A stretch of DNA of 5,674 nt from an uncultured Eubacteriales bacterium (GTDB lineage Bacteria > Bacillota > Clostridia > Monoglobales > Monoglobaceae), in assembly GCA_900550775.1 (NCBI GenBank), contig URTH01000124.1:1-5674 (forward strand), in the 5' to 3' direction. The position numbers and the translations under genes are program-made. Numbering within the stretch: position 1 is the stretch's first letter; each line of letters starts with the position of its first letter. The notes under the pieces are model-generated. The model worked only from the letters and a program-made list of their open reading frames with translations, had not been told where the DNA came from and made no database searches. This document shows positions 1 through 4,173 of the stretch, one piece after another.

Positions 1-388
1 GACTTTCCATAAATTGATCGACAGCGTCCCAATCACCAAACCGCTGCGCCGCCTTTTGAAGAAGCGGCAAACGCTCGTTCCACAGCCGTCCAAACTCGCA
101 GCTGTACGGCGTCTTTTGTTTGGCCGCGGCGCATTCCTCCTCGGTGAGCAGACCGCGTGCGCACAAATCGTCAAGATCAATCAAAAACGGATGATAACTA
201 AACGAACTGTATGATTTATACGGCGAGTTACATTCGTCCGGCAGGCAAAACGGCAGTCCCTGCCATAGATGAAACCCGTGTTCTGCCAAAAAATCAATCC
301 ATTCCATCGCCTCTTTTCCGGCTGCCCCGATGGAATATTCGCCCCATAGGGACGTCAGATGCATCAATACGCCGCTGGATCGTTTCAT
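1..388 (-). CDS. malQ: 4-alpha-glucanotransferase (amylomaltase), N-terminal part, runs off window
   Basis: This is the first 129 codons of a gene continuing beyond base 1, so only the 5' end is seen. GH77 enzymes of this type transfer alpha-1,4-glucan segments between maltodextrins in the cytoplasm, in maltose and glycogen metabolism. The family N-terminus is visible: MKRSSGVLMHLTSLWGEYSI at residues 1-20, then a WQGLP motif (42-46) and NSPYKSYSSFSYHPFLIDL (54-72), matching the family WQxLP and NSPYxSxSxFxxNPxxI blocks. The usual TSLPG is TSLWG here and the substrate-site segment reads CLPDECNSPY, a variant I associate with the Clostridia branch. The start at 388 is supported by AGGAGG at 396-401 with a 7-nt spacer. 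It lies downstream of the amidase gene on the same strand but has its own promoter, so it is probably a separate unit. The family call is firm; the symbol is by family. Confidence 0.88.
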   Translation of the reverse strand, partial: MKRSSGVLMHLTSLWGEYSIGAAGKEAMEWIDFLAEHGFHLWQGLPFCLPDECNSPYKSYSSFSYHPFLIDLDDLCARGLLTEEECAAAKQKTPYSCEFGRLWNERLPLLQKAAQRFGDWDAVDQFMES

Positions 389-395
389 GATGATT

Positions 396-401
396 CCTCC
401 T
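396..401 (-). promoter_or_regulatory. Shine-Dalgarno site of malQ
   Basis: A perfect AGGAGG on the minus strand lies 7 nt before the ATG at 388-386. It fixes the malQ start, which otherwise rests only on the window-truncated frame. Confidence 0.85.
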
Positions 402-504
402 GTTTGCTATGCAGATTGCATTTTTGTCAAACGGACTTTTTGGATACGACTGTGGATACTTACGTATTTTTATAAGCCATATTCCGCCCGTTCTATCTGC
501 TTTT

Positions 505-534
505 ATTATAATACATATGGTGCTAAAAAATCAA
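505..534 (-). promoter_or_regulatory. Putative sigma-A promoter for malQ
   Basis: On the minus strand TTGATT (534-529) and a perfect TATAAT (510-505) are separated by 18 bp. Transcription would begin near 498, giving a leader of about 110 nt before malQ. Inside that leader, bases 410-420 form a small inverted repeat (TGCA, 3 nt, TGCA), which may be incidental. I see no LacI/MalR-type operator. A TTGACA at 430-425 is nearer the gene but has no convincing -10 partner. Confidence 0.6.
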
Positions 535-559
535 TCCCGTTTTATTTCCAATCTATGGT

Positions 560-583
560 AAAGGGCTGCTTTCGCAGCCCTTT
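560..583 (-). terminator. Hairpin after the amidase gene, probable weak terminator
   Basis: A perfect 10-bp stem (560-569 with 574-583) begins three bases past the amidase stop codon. Read on the minus strand the loop is GAAA, a stable tetraloop, which favours that orientation. Only three T residues follow the stem, so termination may be inefficient. The same stem read on the plus strand would end with TTTT but has no plus-strand gene to serve. Confidence 0.6.
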
Positions 584-585
584 TA

Positions 586-1377
586 TCAGTCACCGTACAT
601 ACCGGCGCGGTCATTGACAACAAAAATCCGAAGCATGTCATCGCTGAGCGCAAGTTCGCCGTCATCGTTTCCCTTCAGCCATCCCTTGTCAACCAGCTTT
701 TTTATCGTGGGTCTTGCCCACTCCGGCATGTTTTCATCAATATAATTATAAATCATCTCCGCATCGCCCAGTTTTTCCTCCAGCTCGTCAATGCGGTTCG
801 TCAACTCCTCATACTGTCCCATGCTCAGTTCTCCCTCCTTTTTGAGTCCAAAGCCGATTGCAATCCCCTCCGAGATTGCCTCAGCCACCTTATCCTTTAA
901 CCGATGATACAATTCCATATCGTCTTTATCATCGATAAAGGCAACCTCAAGCAGTGCAGAGGGCACGCCCTGTGCATGCACCTTTGCAATCACACTAAAA
1001 TTTTTTCTTTTCACGCCGCGATTGCGAAAGCCCAGTTTTTGCATTTCCTCCAGGATCTGTTCTTCCACCGTCGTCGCCGTTTCTTCTCTGGTGACATAAA
1101 TCTCTGTTCCCGTTACAACGCCGTCCCCGATTTCGTCTCCGGCGCCGGAATTAAAATGAATTTCTAAAACATATTGATAGGGCTTAAAGTCATATTGATG
1201 ATTCTTTAGCCATTCATACCAGTTTCGTCTGACGTCTCCTACGGTCACATTGGCATACTTTGCAAGGTAAGCCGGAATCTTTGCAGCCACCTCTCTGGTT
1301 AAATCCTCTTCCCGGTATCCGTTGCCGATTGCGCCGCTGTCACCGTCCCCGTGTCCTGCAATCAAAAAAACATTCAT
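586..1377 (-). CDS. N-acetylmuramoyl-L-alanine amidase (Amidase_3 fold), endolysin-like
   Basis: The 263-residue product should cleave the bond between N-acetylmuramic acid and L-alanine in peptidoglycan. It opens directly with the catalytic domain, FLIAGHGDGDSGAIG (residues 4-18). Likely zinc ligands and catalytic residues are H9, E23 or E24, H74 (in VLEIHFNSG) and E144 (in ALLEVAFID). A short coiled-coil-like segment rich in E, L and D spans about 187-208. A C-terminal module follows (about 217-263, WARPTIKKLVDKGW and SDDMLRIFVVNDRAGMYG), which I recognise from endolysins of Clostridia phages. There is no signal peptide or membrane anchor, again like an endolysin. I chose 1377 rather than the upstream ATG at 1419: GGAG lies 7 nt before it and the conserved domain starts there. 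The 1419 ATG has no ribosome site and abuts a TATAAT box. No holin or other phage gene is adjacent, so this may be a domesticated or stray phage gene. Confidence 0.88.
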   Translation of the reverse strand: MNVFLIAGHGDGDSGAIGNGYREEDLTREVAAKIPAYLAKYANVTVGDVRRNWYEWLKNHQYDFKPYQYVLEIHFNSGAGDEIGDGVVTGTEIYVTREETATTVEEQILEEMQKLGFRNRGVKRKNFSVIAKVHAQGVPSALLEVAFIDDKDDMELYHRLKDKVAEAISEGIAIGFGLKKEGELSMGQYEELTNRIDELEEKLGDAEMIYNYIDENMPEWARPTIKKLVDKGWLKGNDDGELALSDDMLRIFVVNDRAGMYGD

Positions 1378-1421
1378 ACGATCACTCCATTGTTCCGCAC
1401 CGTTGTCCTGTGTTTCCATAT

Positions 1422-1427
1422 ATTATA
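1422..1427 (-). promoter_or_regulatory. Possible -10 element for the amidase gene
   Basis: A perfect TATAAT on the minus strand lies about 45 bp before the chosen amidase start, between that gene and the terminator of the gene upstream. The -35 position (about 1445-1450, AGAACC) is a poor match and there is no extended TGn, so the promoter is weak or needs an activator. Confidence 0.4.
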
Positions 1428-1456
1428 TGCACGCCGCGGCCGGCGGTTCTTTGCAC

Positions 1457-1482
1457 AAAAAAGCCGCCTGTCAGAGGCGGCT
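1457..1482 (-). terminator. Rho-independent terminator of the glycosyltransferase gene
   Basis: An 8-bp GC-rich stem (AGCCGCCT at 1462-1469 pairing with 1475-1482) with a 5-nt loop is followed on the minus strand by six T residues (1462-1457). It lies about 10 bp past the glycosyltransferase stop codon and separates that unit from the amidase gene. Confidence 0.9.
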
Positions 1483-1492
1483 GATACATGCT

Positions 1493-2452
1493 CTATTTTG
1501 GTGAAAAAAACGTTGATTCTTCAATGATATAGCGCGGACGTCGTTTGACCTCCTTATATATTTTGCCGATATATTCCCCGATCACACCGATCGACACCAG
1601 CTGCACACCGCCCAAAAACCAGATTGAAATCATCAGCGATGTCCACCCGGTTACCGTAACGCCGAAAAGCCGGGCAAAAAAAGCGTATATTGCTGCAAAA
1701 ACGGCAAAAATACAGACAAGACACCCAAGTCCCCACACAAGCCGAATCGGCTTAATGCTAAACGAGGTTACGCCGTCAAACCCAAAGGAAAGCATTTTTC
1801 GAATGGGATATTTGCTCTCTCCGGCAAAGCGCTGCCTGCGTTCATAATAAACAATACCGCTGCGAAATCCGACCAGACGCACCATGCCGCGCAGAAAGAG
1901 GTTAACCTCCGGAAATTCCGCCAGGGCGCCGAGTGCGCGGCGGCTGAGAAGCCGATAATCTGCGTGATTTTCAATCACATCGGCACCGAGCAGACGCAAC
2001 ACCTTATAATATGCGCCGGCCGTGATACGTTTAAAAGCCGTGTCGCTCTCACGCCGACTGCGAACCCCATATACAACGTCATATCCCTGCCGGAATTTTT
2101 CGATAAATTCCGGGATAACCGCGATATCATCCTGCAAATCCGCATCCAAAGAAATGCAGCAATCACAGTACGGCTCCACGCTCAAAAGCCCGGCAAGCAG
2201 GGCGTTTTGGTGTCCGCGGTTGGAGGATAATTTGATCCCCTCGATTATAGGATTGACTGCGTGGGCGTCTGCAATCATGCGCCATGTGTCGTCGCGGCTG
2301 CCGTCGTCTACGCACACAATTTTACTGTCCCTGCTGATCTGCTGCTCCTCCATCATTGTGTGATATAGGGCAGTCAGGCGTTCGAGCGTTTCGGGCAGAA
2401 CCGCCTCTTCATTATAGCAGGGAATGACAAGATATAATTTCGTATTTTGCAT
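1493..2452 (-). CDS. GT2-family membrane glycosyltransferase, GtrB/DPM1-like (polyprenyl-phosphate sugar transferase type)
   Basis: This 319-residue protein has a cytoplasmic GT-A domain followed by two membrane helices. Residues 6-16 (LYLVIPCYNEE) open the fold. VDDGS (48-52) and SLDADLQD (101-108) provide the nucleotide-sugar and metal-binding aspartates. NRGHQNALLAG (78-88) and the RRQRFAGESKYPIRKM block (205-220) are typical of the GtrB/YkcC/ArnC branch. Hydrophobic segments lie at about 236-260 and 270-292, followed by GEYIGKIYKEVKRRPRY (292-308), the usual C-terminal signature. Relatives load a sugar from UDP- or GDP-sugar onto undecaprenyl phosphate at the inner membrane face, for wall-glycan or lipid modification. 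The actual sugar cannot be told from sequence. The start at 2452 has a GAAGGT ribosome site at 2466-2461. The first 79 bp overlap the long secG frame, and no separate promoter is evident, so expression may depend on readthrough of the secG terminator. Confidence 0.88.
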   Translation of the reverse strand: MQNTKLYLVIPCYNEEAVLPETLERLTALYHTMMEEQQISRDSKIVCVDDGSRDDTWRMIADAHAVNPIIEGIKLSSNRGHQNALLAGLLSVEPYCDCCISLDADLQDDIAVIPEFIEKFRQGYDVVYGVRSRRESDTAFKRITAGAYYKVLRLLGADVIENHADYRLLSRRALGALAEFPEVNLFLRGMVRLVGFRSGIVYYERRQRFAGESKYPIRKMLSFGFDGVTSFSIKPIRLVWGLGCLVCIFAVFAAIYAFFARLFGVTVTGWTSLMISIWFLGGVQLVSIGVIGEYIGKIYKEVKRRPRYIIEESTFFSPK

Positions 2453-3000
2453 CGCAAGTTACCTTCTTTGACAAAAAAAGGGCGAACCAACGTCCGCCCC
2501 TTTTCAGCAGGCGTCTCCGCTGCATCTTCAGCAGGTGCTGCCGCATCCGTGCTTTCCCCGGTTGCATCTGCGGTTGCGTCCGTGTTGGCATCCTCTGCCG
2601 TTGCATCCGCGCTCTGCTGTGCTTCCTGCATTTGATCTGCCGTAGCCAAAACGTTGCCGTTTTCGTCTACCAGGTTTCCGTTCTCATCTACCGTTACATT
2701 GCTGGCCGAAGCATCGCCGCTCGTCTCGGTATTCTGGGTATCAGCGCTATTTTTCTGGCTGTATTCATTCACAGCGACTGCTGCAAGTACAATGGACGAA
2801 ACGATGAACAAAACAGCGACAACAGCCGTAAACTTTTTAAGCATTGCGTCAACCGTTCTGCCCTTGTTCTTACCGAAAAACGTCTCTGCGCCGCCGGCAA
2901 TTGCGCCGGAAAGCCCTTGCTGCTTGCCGTGCTGCATCAGTACAACAATCACCAGTGCAAGTGAAATAACTACGTGAATAATGGTCAATGCTAACATCAT
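2374..3000 (-). CDS. secG: Preprotein translocase subunit SecG with long acidic tail and no stop before its terminator
   Basis: SecG is the small membrane partner of SecYE in the Sec channel. The core is residues 1-80. It has a first helix (about 3-22), the loop LMQHGKQQGLSGAIAGGAETFFGKNKGRT (21-49) with the family's GLSGAIxGGAETFFG motif, and a second helix (about 56-77). Family members usually end near 75-80 residues. Here an Ala/Asp/Glu/Thr-rich tail runs to residue 166 and contains a tandem VDENGNL/VDENGNV repeat (104-117). The frame then passes through the terminator hairpin (residues about 167-176) and adds 32 residues of basic, unrelated-looking sequence before stopping at 2374, inside the next gene. 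A stop at codon 166 (GAA instead of TAA) would give a natural end. AGGAGG at 3013-3018 lies 12 nt before the first ATG, rather far; the second ATG (2997) is farther still. The SecG identity is firm; the true C-terminus is not. Confidence 0.88.
   Translation of the reverse strand: MMLALTIIHVVISLALVIVVLMQHGKQQGLSGAIAGGAETFFGKNKGRTVDAMLKKFTAVVAVLFIVSSIVLAAVAVNEYSQKNSADTQNTETSGDASASNVTVDENGNLVDENGNVLATADQMQEAQQSADATAEDANTDATADATGESTDAAAPAEDAAETPAEKGRTLVRPFFVKEGNLRCKIRNYILSFPAIMKRRFCPKRSNA
2473..2503 (-). terminator. Rho-independent terminator lying inside the secG reading frame
   Basis: On the minus strand GGGCGGAC (2499-2492) pairs with GTTCGCCC (2487-2480), with one G-U pair and loop GTTG. Seven T residues (2479-2473) follow, and the A-run before the stem can pair with them. 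It lies 21 bp before the glycosyltransferase start, so it would end secG transcripts before that gene. No in-frame secG stop codon comes before it. Confidence 0.88.
2650..2691 (-). repeat. Tandem 21-bp coding duplication in the SecG tail
   Basis: Two adjacent 7-codon units (2691-2671 and 2670-2650) encode VDENGNL and VDENGNV. They differ at several third positions, so the repeat is better kept in protein than in DNA. That fits an older duplication under selection. Confidence 0.75.
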
Positions 3001-3054
3001 CTTTTAAATCTTCCTCCTCATTTTCCACACCAAAGTACAAATCGTATCTTCTTT

Positions 3055-3071
3055 TGTGATTCCATTGTGAA
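3055..3071 (+). promoter_or_regulatory. Possible WalR/PhoP-type direct repeat over the secG transcription start
   Basis: TGTGAT (3055-3060) and TGTGAA (3066-3071) are separated by exactly 5 bp. On the minus strand this reads TTCACA-N5-ATCACA, and TTCACA is the same unit as in the array at 3209-3247. It starts just downstream of the secG -10 box, a position suited to repression. It has G at the W position of the TGTWAH consensus, so the match is imperfect and AT-rich chance remains possible. Confidence 0.3.
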
Positions 3072-3073
3072 AT

Positions 3074-3102
3074 ATTGTATCATAGATAGTGAAAACATGC
3101 AA
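3074..3102 (-). promoter_or_regulatory. secG: Sigma-A promoter of secG
   Basis: On the minus strand TTGCAT (3102-3097) and TACAAT (3079-3074) are separated by 17 bp, with a TGA just before the -10 giving an extended -10 element. Transcription should start near 3067, leaving a leader of about 67 nt to the secG ATG. Confidence 0.75.
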
Positions 3103-3137
3103 GAACTTTTTTTAAAAATTATCAATTTTTCTGAACA

Positions 3138-3154
3138 TGTAACCGTTCTGTAAC
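3138..3154 (+). promoter_or_regulatory. WalR box (TGTWAH-N5-TGTWAH), exact match
   Basis: TGTAAC (3138-3143), five bases, TGTAAC (3149-3154). This fits the published WalR (YycF) consensus TGTWAH-N5-TGTWAH with no mismatch, and the two half-sites are identical. It lies about 35 bp upstream of the secG -35 box and about 125 bp upstream of the plus-strand start near 3279, so either side could be the target. A WalR-like regulator is encoded 1 kb away. Confidence 0.6.
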
Positions 3155-3164
3155 CTTATTTTGC

Positions 3165-3182
3165 AAAAGGCACCGGCCTTTT
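3165..3182. repeat. Symmetric hairpin AAAAGGC-ACCG-GCCTTTT
   Basis: A perfect 7-bp inverted repeat with a 4-nt loop, symmetric on both strands. It could be a weak terminator, or simply an insulator between the two control regions. No transcript clearly ends here, so the role is unknown. Confidence 0.4.
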
Positions 3183-3208
3183 GGGCGAAATGCTTTGCAT
3201 AAACTCGG

Positions 3209-3247
3209 TTCACAAACAATTCACATTTCCTTTACAGATTATTCACC
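3209..3247 (+). promoter_or_regulatory. Four-hexamer 11-bp tandem array, PhoP/PhoB/WalR-type operator
   Basis: TTCACA (3209), TTCACA (3220), TTTACA (3231) and TTCACC (3242) stand in strict 11-bp register, each separated by 5 bp: consensus TTYACM. Tandem hexamers with this period are how OmpR-family dimers of the PhoB/PhoP/WalR branch bind, each hexamer lying on one face of the helix. The B. subtilis PhoP box (TTAACA-like units) has the same layout. On the other strand TGTAAA-N5-TGTGAA is one base from the WalR consensus. The last hexamer occupies the -35 position of the promoter whose -10 is at 3267, as in activator-dependent promoters of this class. Confidence 0.65.
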
Positions 3248-3263
3248 CAAGATTTTTTAGGCA

Positions 3264-3272
3264 TGGTATACT
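3264..3272 (+). promoter_or_regulatory. Extended -10 promoter downstream of the hexamer array
   Basis: TGG followed by TATACT (3267-3272) gives an extended -10. The -35 region at the correct distance reads CACCCA (3244-3249), a very poor match, and it overlaps the last hexamer of the array. This is what a promoter that needs an OmpR-family activator looks like. The start should be near G3279, the first base of the hairpin that follows. Confidence 0.6.
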
Positions 3273-3278
3273 TAAGAT

Positions 3279-3359
3279 GTAGCAAGGAGTTGCTACAAAA
3301 AATAATACATAACTCCCTCCCTTGAAGACCGTTCCCCCAAGCGGTCTTCTTTCTTTTTT
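3279..3359 (+). ncRNA. Candidate small regulatory RNA (about 80 nt), unrecognised
   Basis: The stretch from the predicted start to the end of a terminator U-tract is about 81 nt and has three parts. First is a 5' hairpin starting at the predicted first base: GTAGCAA (3279-3285) pairs perfectly with TTGCTAC (3290-3296) and leaves GGAG in the loop. Next is an A-rich then C-rich linker with CTCCCTCCC at 3313-3321. Last is a strong terminator hairpin whose loop is C-rich (TTCCCCC, 3332-3338). I find no usable reading frame. C-rich single strands that pair with Shine-Dalgarno sequences are the working parts of known Gram-positive sRNAs such as RsaE/RoxS; I do not recognise this one as a named family. 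The alternative is an attenuated leader of the M23 gene, although that gene has its own promoter past the terminator. That it is transcribed is inference. Confidence 0.5.
3324..3359 (+). terminator. Strong intrinsic terminator ending the candidate sRNA
   Basis: GAAGACCG (3324-3331) pairs perfectly with CGGTCTTC (3342-3349). The loop is 10 nt, partly closable by TT-AA pairing, and the tail TTTCTTTTTT follows. On the opposite strand there is no T-run after the stem, so it acts on plus-strand transcription. No plus-strand gene lies before it. Confidence 0.88.
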
Positions 3360-3410
3360 GCTTTTTTCTCCGAAATAATTGCTATCTGTGAAAAAAATTA
3401 GAAAAAACCC

Positions 3411-3439
3411 TTGATTTTTTATGCACACTAGTTTAAAAT
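3411..3439 (+). promoter_or_regulatory. Sigma-A promoter of the M23 peptidase-walR unit
   Basis: TTGATT (3411-3416) and TAAAAT (3434-3439) are separated by 17 bp. Transcription would start near 3446, about 60 nt before the peptidase ATG and downstream of the terminator at 3324-3359. The peptidase and response-regulator genes therefore need not depend on the sRNA promoter. Confidence 0.7.
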
Positions 3440-3505
3440 TAAAAGGTCTGTAATATAAATTTAATGAGGAACTGTTTTATCATTAAATTTATAAAGGTGG
3501 GAACA

Positions 3506-4126
3506 ATGACCTTGGAAAATTACAGAGAAAAAAATTGGAAGAAACTCACAACAAATATCGGAAAGGCTGTTTTATTCACCGGCGCCGCAATGCTGGTGGT
3601 TCATCCGGTCATAAGCCGGACGGGCAGTGTTACACCGTCCCCGGCCGCCGCAATCAAAACCCGTACGGAAGAGATTGCAAAATATTCTCTCGAAACCTAC
3701 GAGGATGCGCCGGAGGATACCGTTGGCACCGAGACGGCAGAGACCGCGGCAGACGATGACCTTTTTGCCATACCGGCACAGGGGGTATTAACCTCCCCGT
3801 TCGGAAGCCGCTGGGGCAGACAACATACCGGCATCGATATCGGTGCGCAGCAAGGTACGGATATTGTTGCCGCAAAATCCGGACGTGTCATTTATTCCGG
3901 GTGGGCAGACGGATACGGGTACTATGTGATCTTAGATCACGGAGACGGCTTTAAGACGGCTTACGGTCATTGCAGCGCATTGTTTGTAAACGAGGGCGAC
4001 AATGTCCTCAAAGGGCAAAAAATTGCCGGCGTGGGAAGCACCGGGAACAGTACCGGCCCGCATCTGCATTTTGAGGTAAAGTGCGGCGATGTTTATCAGG
4101 ATCCGTTAAACTACGTTACGTACTGA
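3506..4126 (+). CDS. Membrane-anchored M23 (LytM/lysostaphin-type) metallopeptidase
   Basis: This 206-residue protein is a zinc endopeptidase family member that cuts peptide cross-links in peptidoglycan outside the cell. Residues 1-20 are basic, and a hydrophobic segment (about 19-36, GKAVLFTGAAMLVVHPVI) is a signal anchor or signal peptide. A Thr/Glu/Asp-rich linker runs to about 85. The M23 domain then fills 88-206: FGSRWGRQHTGIDIG gives H107 and D111, YGH gives H155, and HLHFE gives H186 and H188. All expected zinc and catalytic residues are present, so it should be active. The start at 3506 has AAAGGTGGG at 3494-3501, while the longer frame from 3464 has no ribosome site. It is 47 bp from the response-regulator gene downstream, with no terminator between, suggesting cotranscription. 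WalR-type regulators elsewhere control wall hydrolases, so this is a plausible direct target. Confidence 0.92.
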   Translation: MTLENYREKNWKKLTTNIGKAVLFTGAAMLVVHPVISRTGSVTPSPAAAIKTRTEEIAKYSLETYEDAPEDTVGTETAETAADDDLFAIPAQGVLTSPFGSRWGRQHTGIDIGAQQGTDIVAAKSGRVIYSGWADGYGYYVILDHGDGFKTAYGHCSALFVNEGDNVLKGQKIAGVGSTGNSTGPHLHFEVKCGDVYQDPLNYVTY

Positions 4127-4173
4127 CCTGCGGCAGCCTTGATGTGAATGTGAGATATTCCGGAGGTGGAGAA

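Larger units (their letters stand above)
3001..3505. other. Divergent intergenic regulatory region
   Basis: These 505 bp separate secG (minus) from the M23 peptidase gene (plus) and contain no convincing coding frame. In order they hold the secG ribosome site, promoter and start region, two paired-hexamer sites, a symmetric hairpin, a four-hexamer array with an extended -10 promoter, a candidate small RNA ending at a terminator, and the promoter and ribosome site of the peptidase gene. Each is listed separately. Confidence 0.85.

Noticed and set aside
1378..1419. Upstream ATG extending the amidase by 14 residues
   Set aside because: No ribosome site is present, it abuts a TATAAT box, and the conserved domain starts at the internal ATG with its own GGAG.
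3290..3325. Short TTG-initiated reading frame of about 11 codons inside the candidate sRNA
   Set aside because: The TTG touches the AAGGAG directly with no spacer, and both lie in the 5' hairpin. The peptide has no distinctive features.
3243..3428. Minus-strand open frame of 61 codons in the intergenic region
   Set aside because: It runs antisense through the terminator and promoters, has no ribosome site, and its composition reflects AT-rich noncoding DNA.
3464..3505. Upstream ATG extending the M23 peptidase by 14 residues
   Set aside because: No ribosome site precedes 3464, while 3506 has a strong one and gives a normal positively charged signal-anchor N-terminus.
3279..3505. ydaO-type c-di-AMP riboswitch or T-box ahead of the wall hydrolase gene
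   Set aside because: Hydrolase genes in Bacillota often carry ydaO leaders, but the structured part here is only about 80 nt and lacks the elements I know for ydaO or a T-box.
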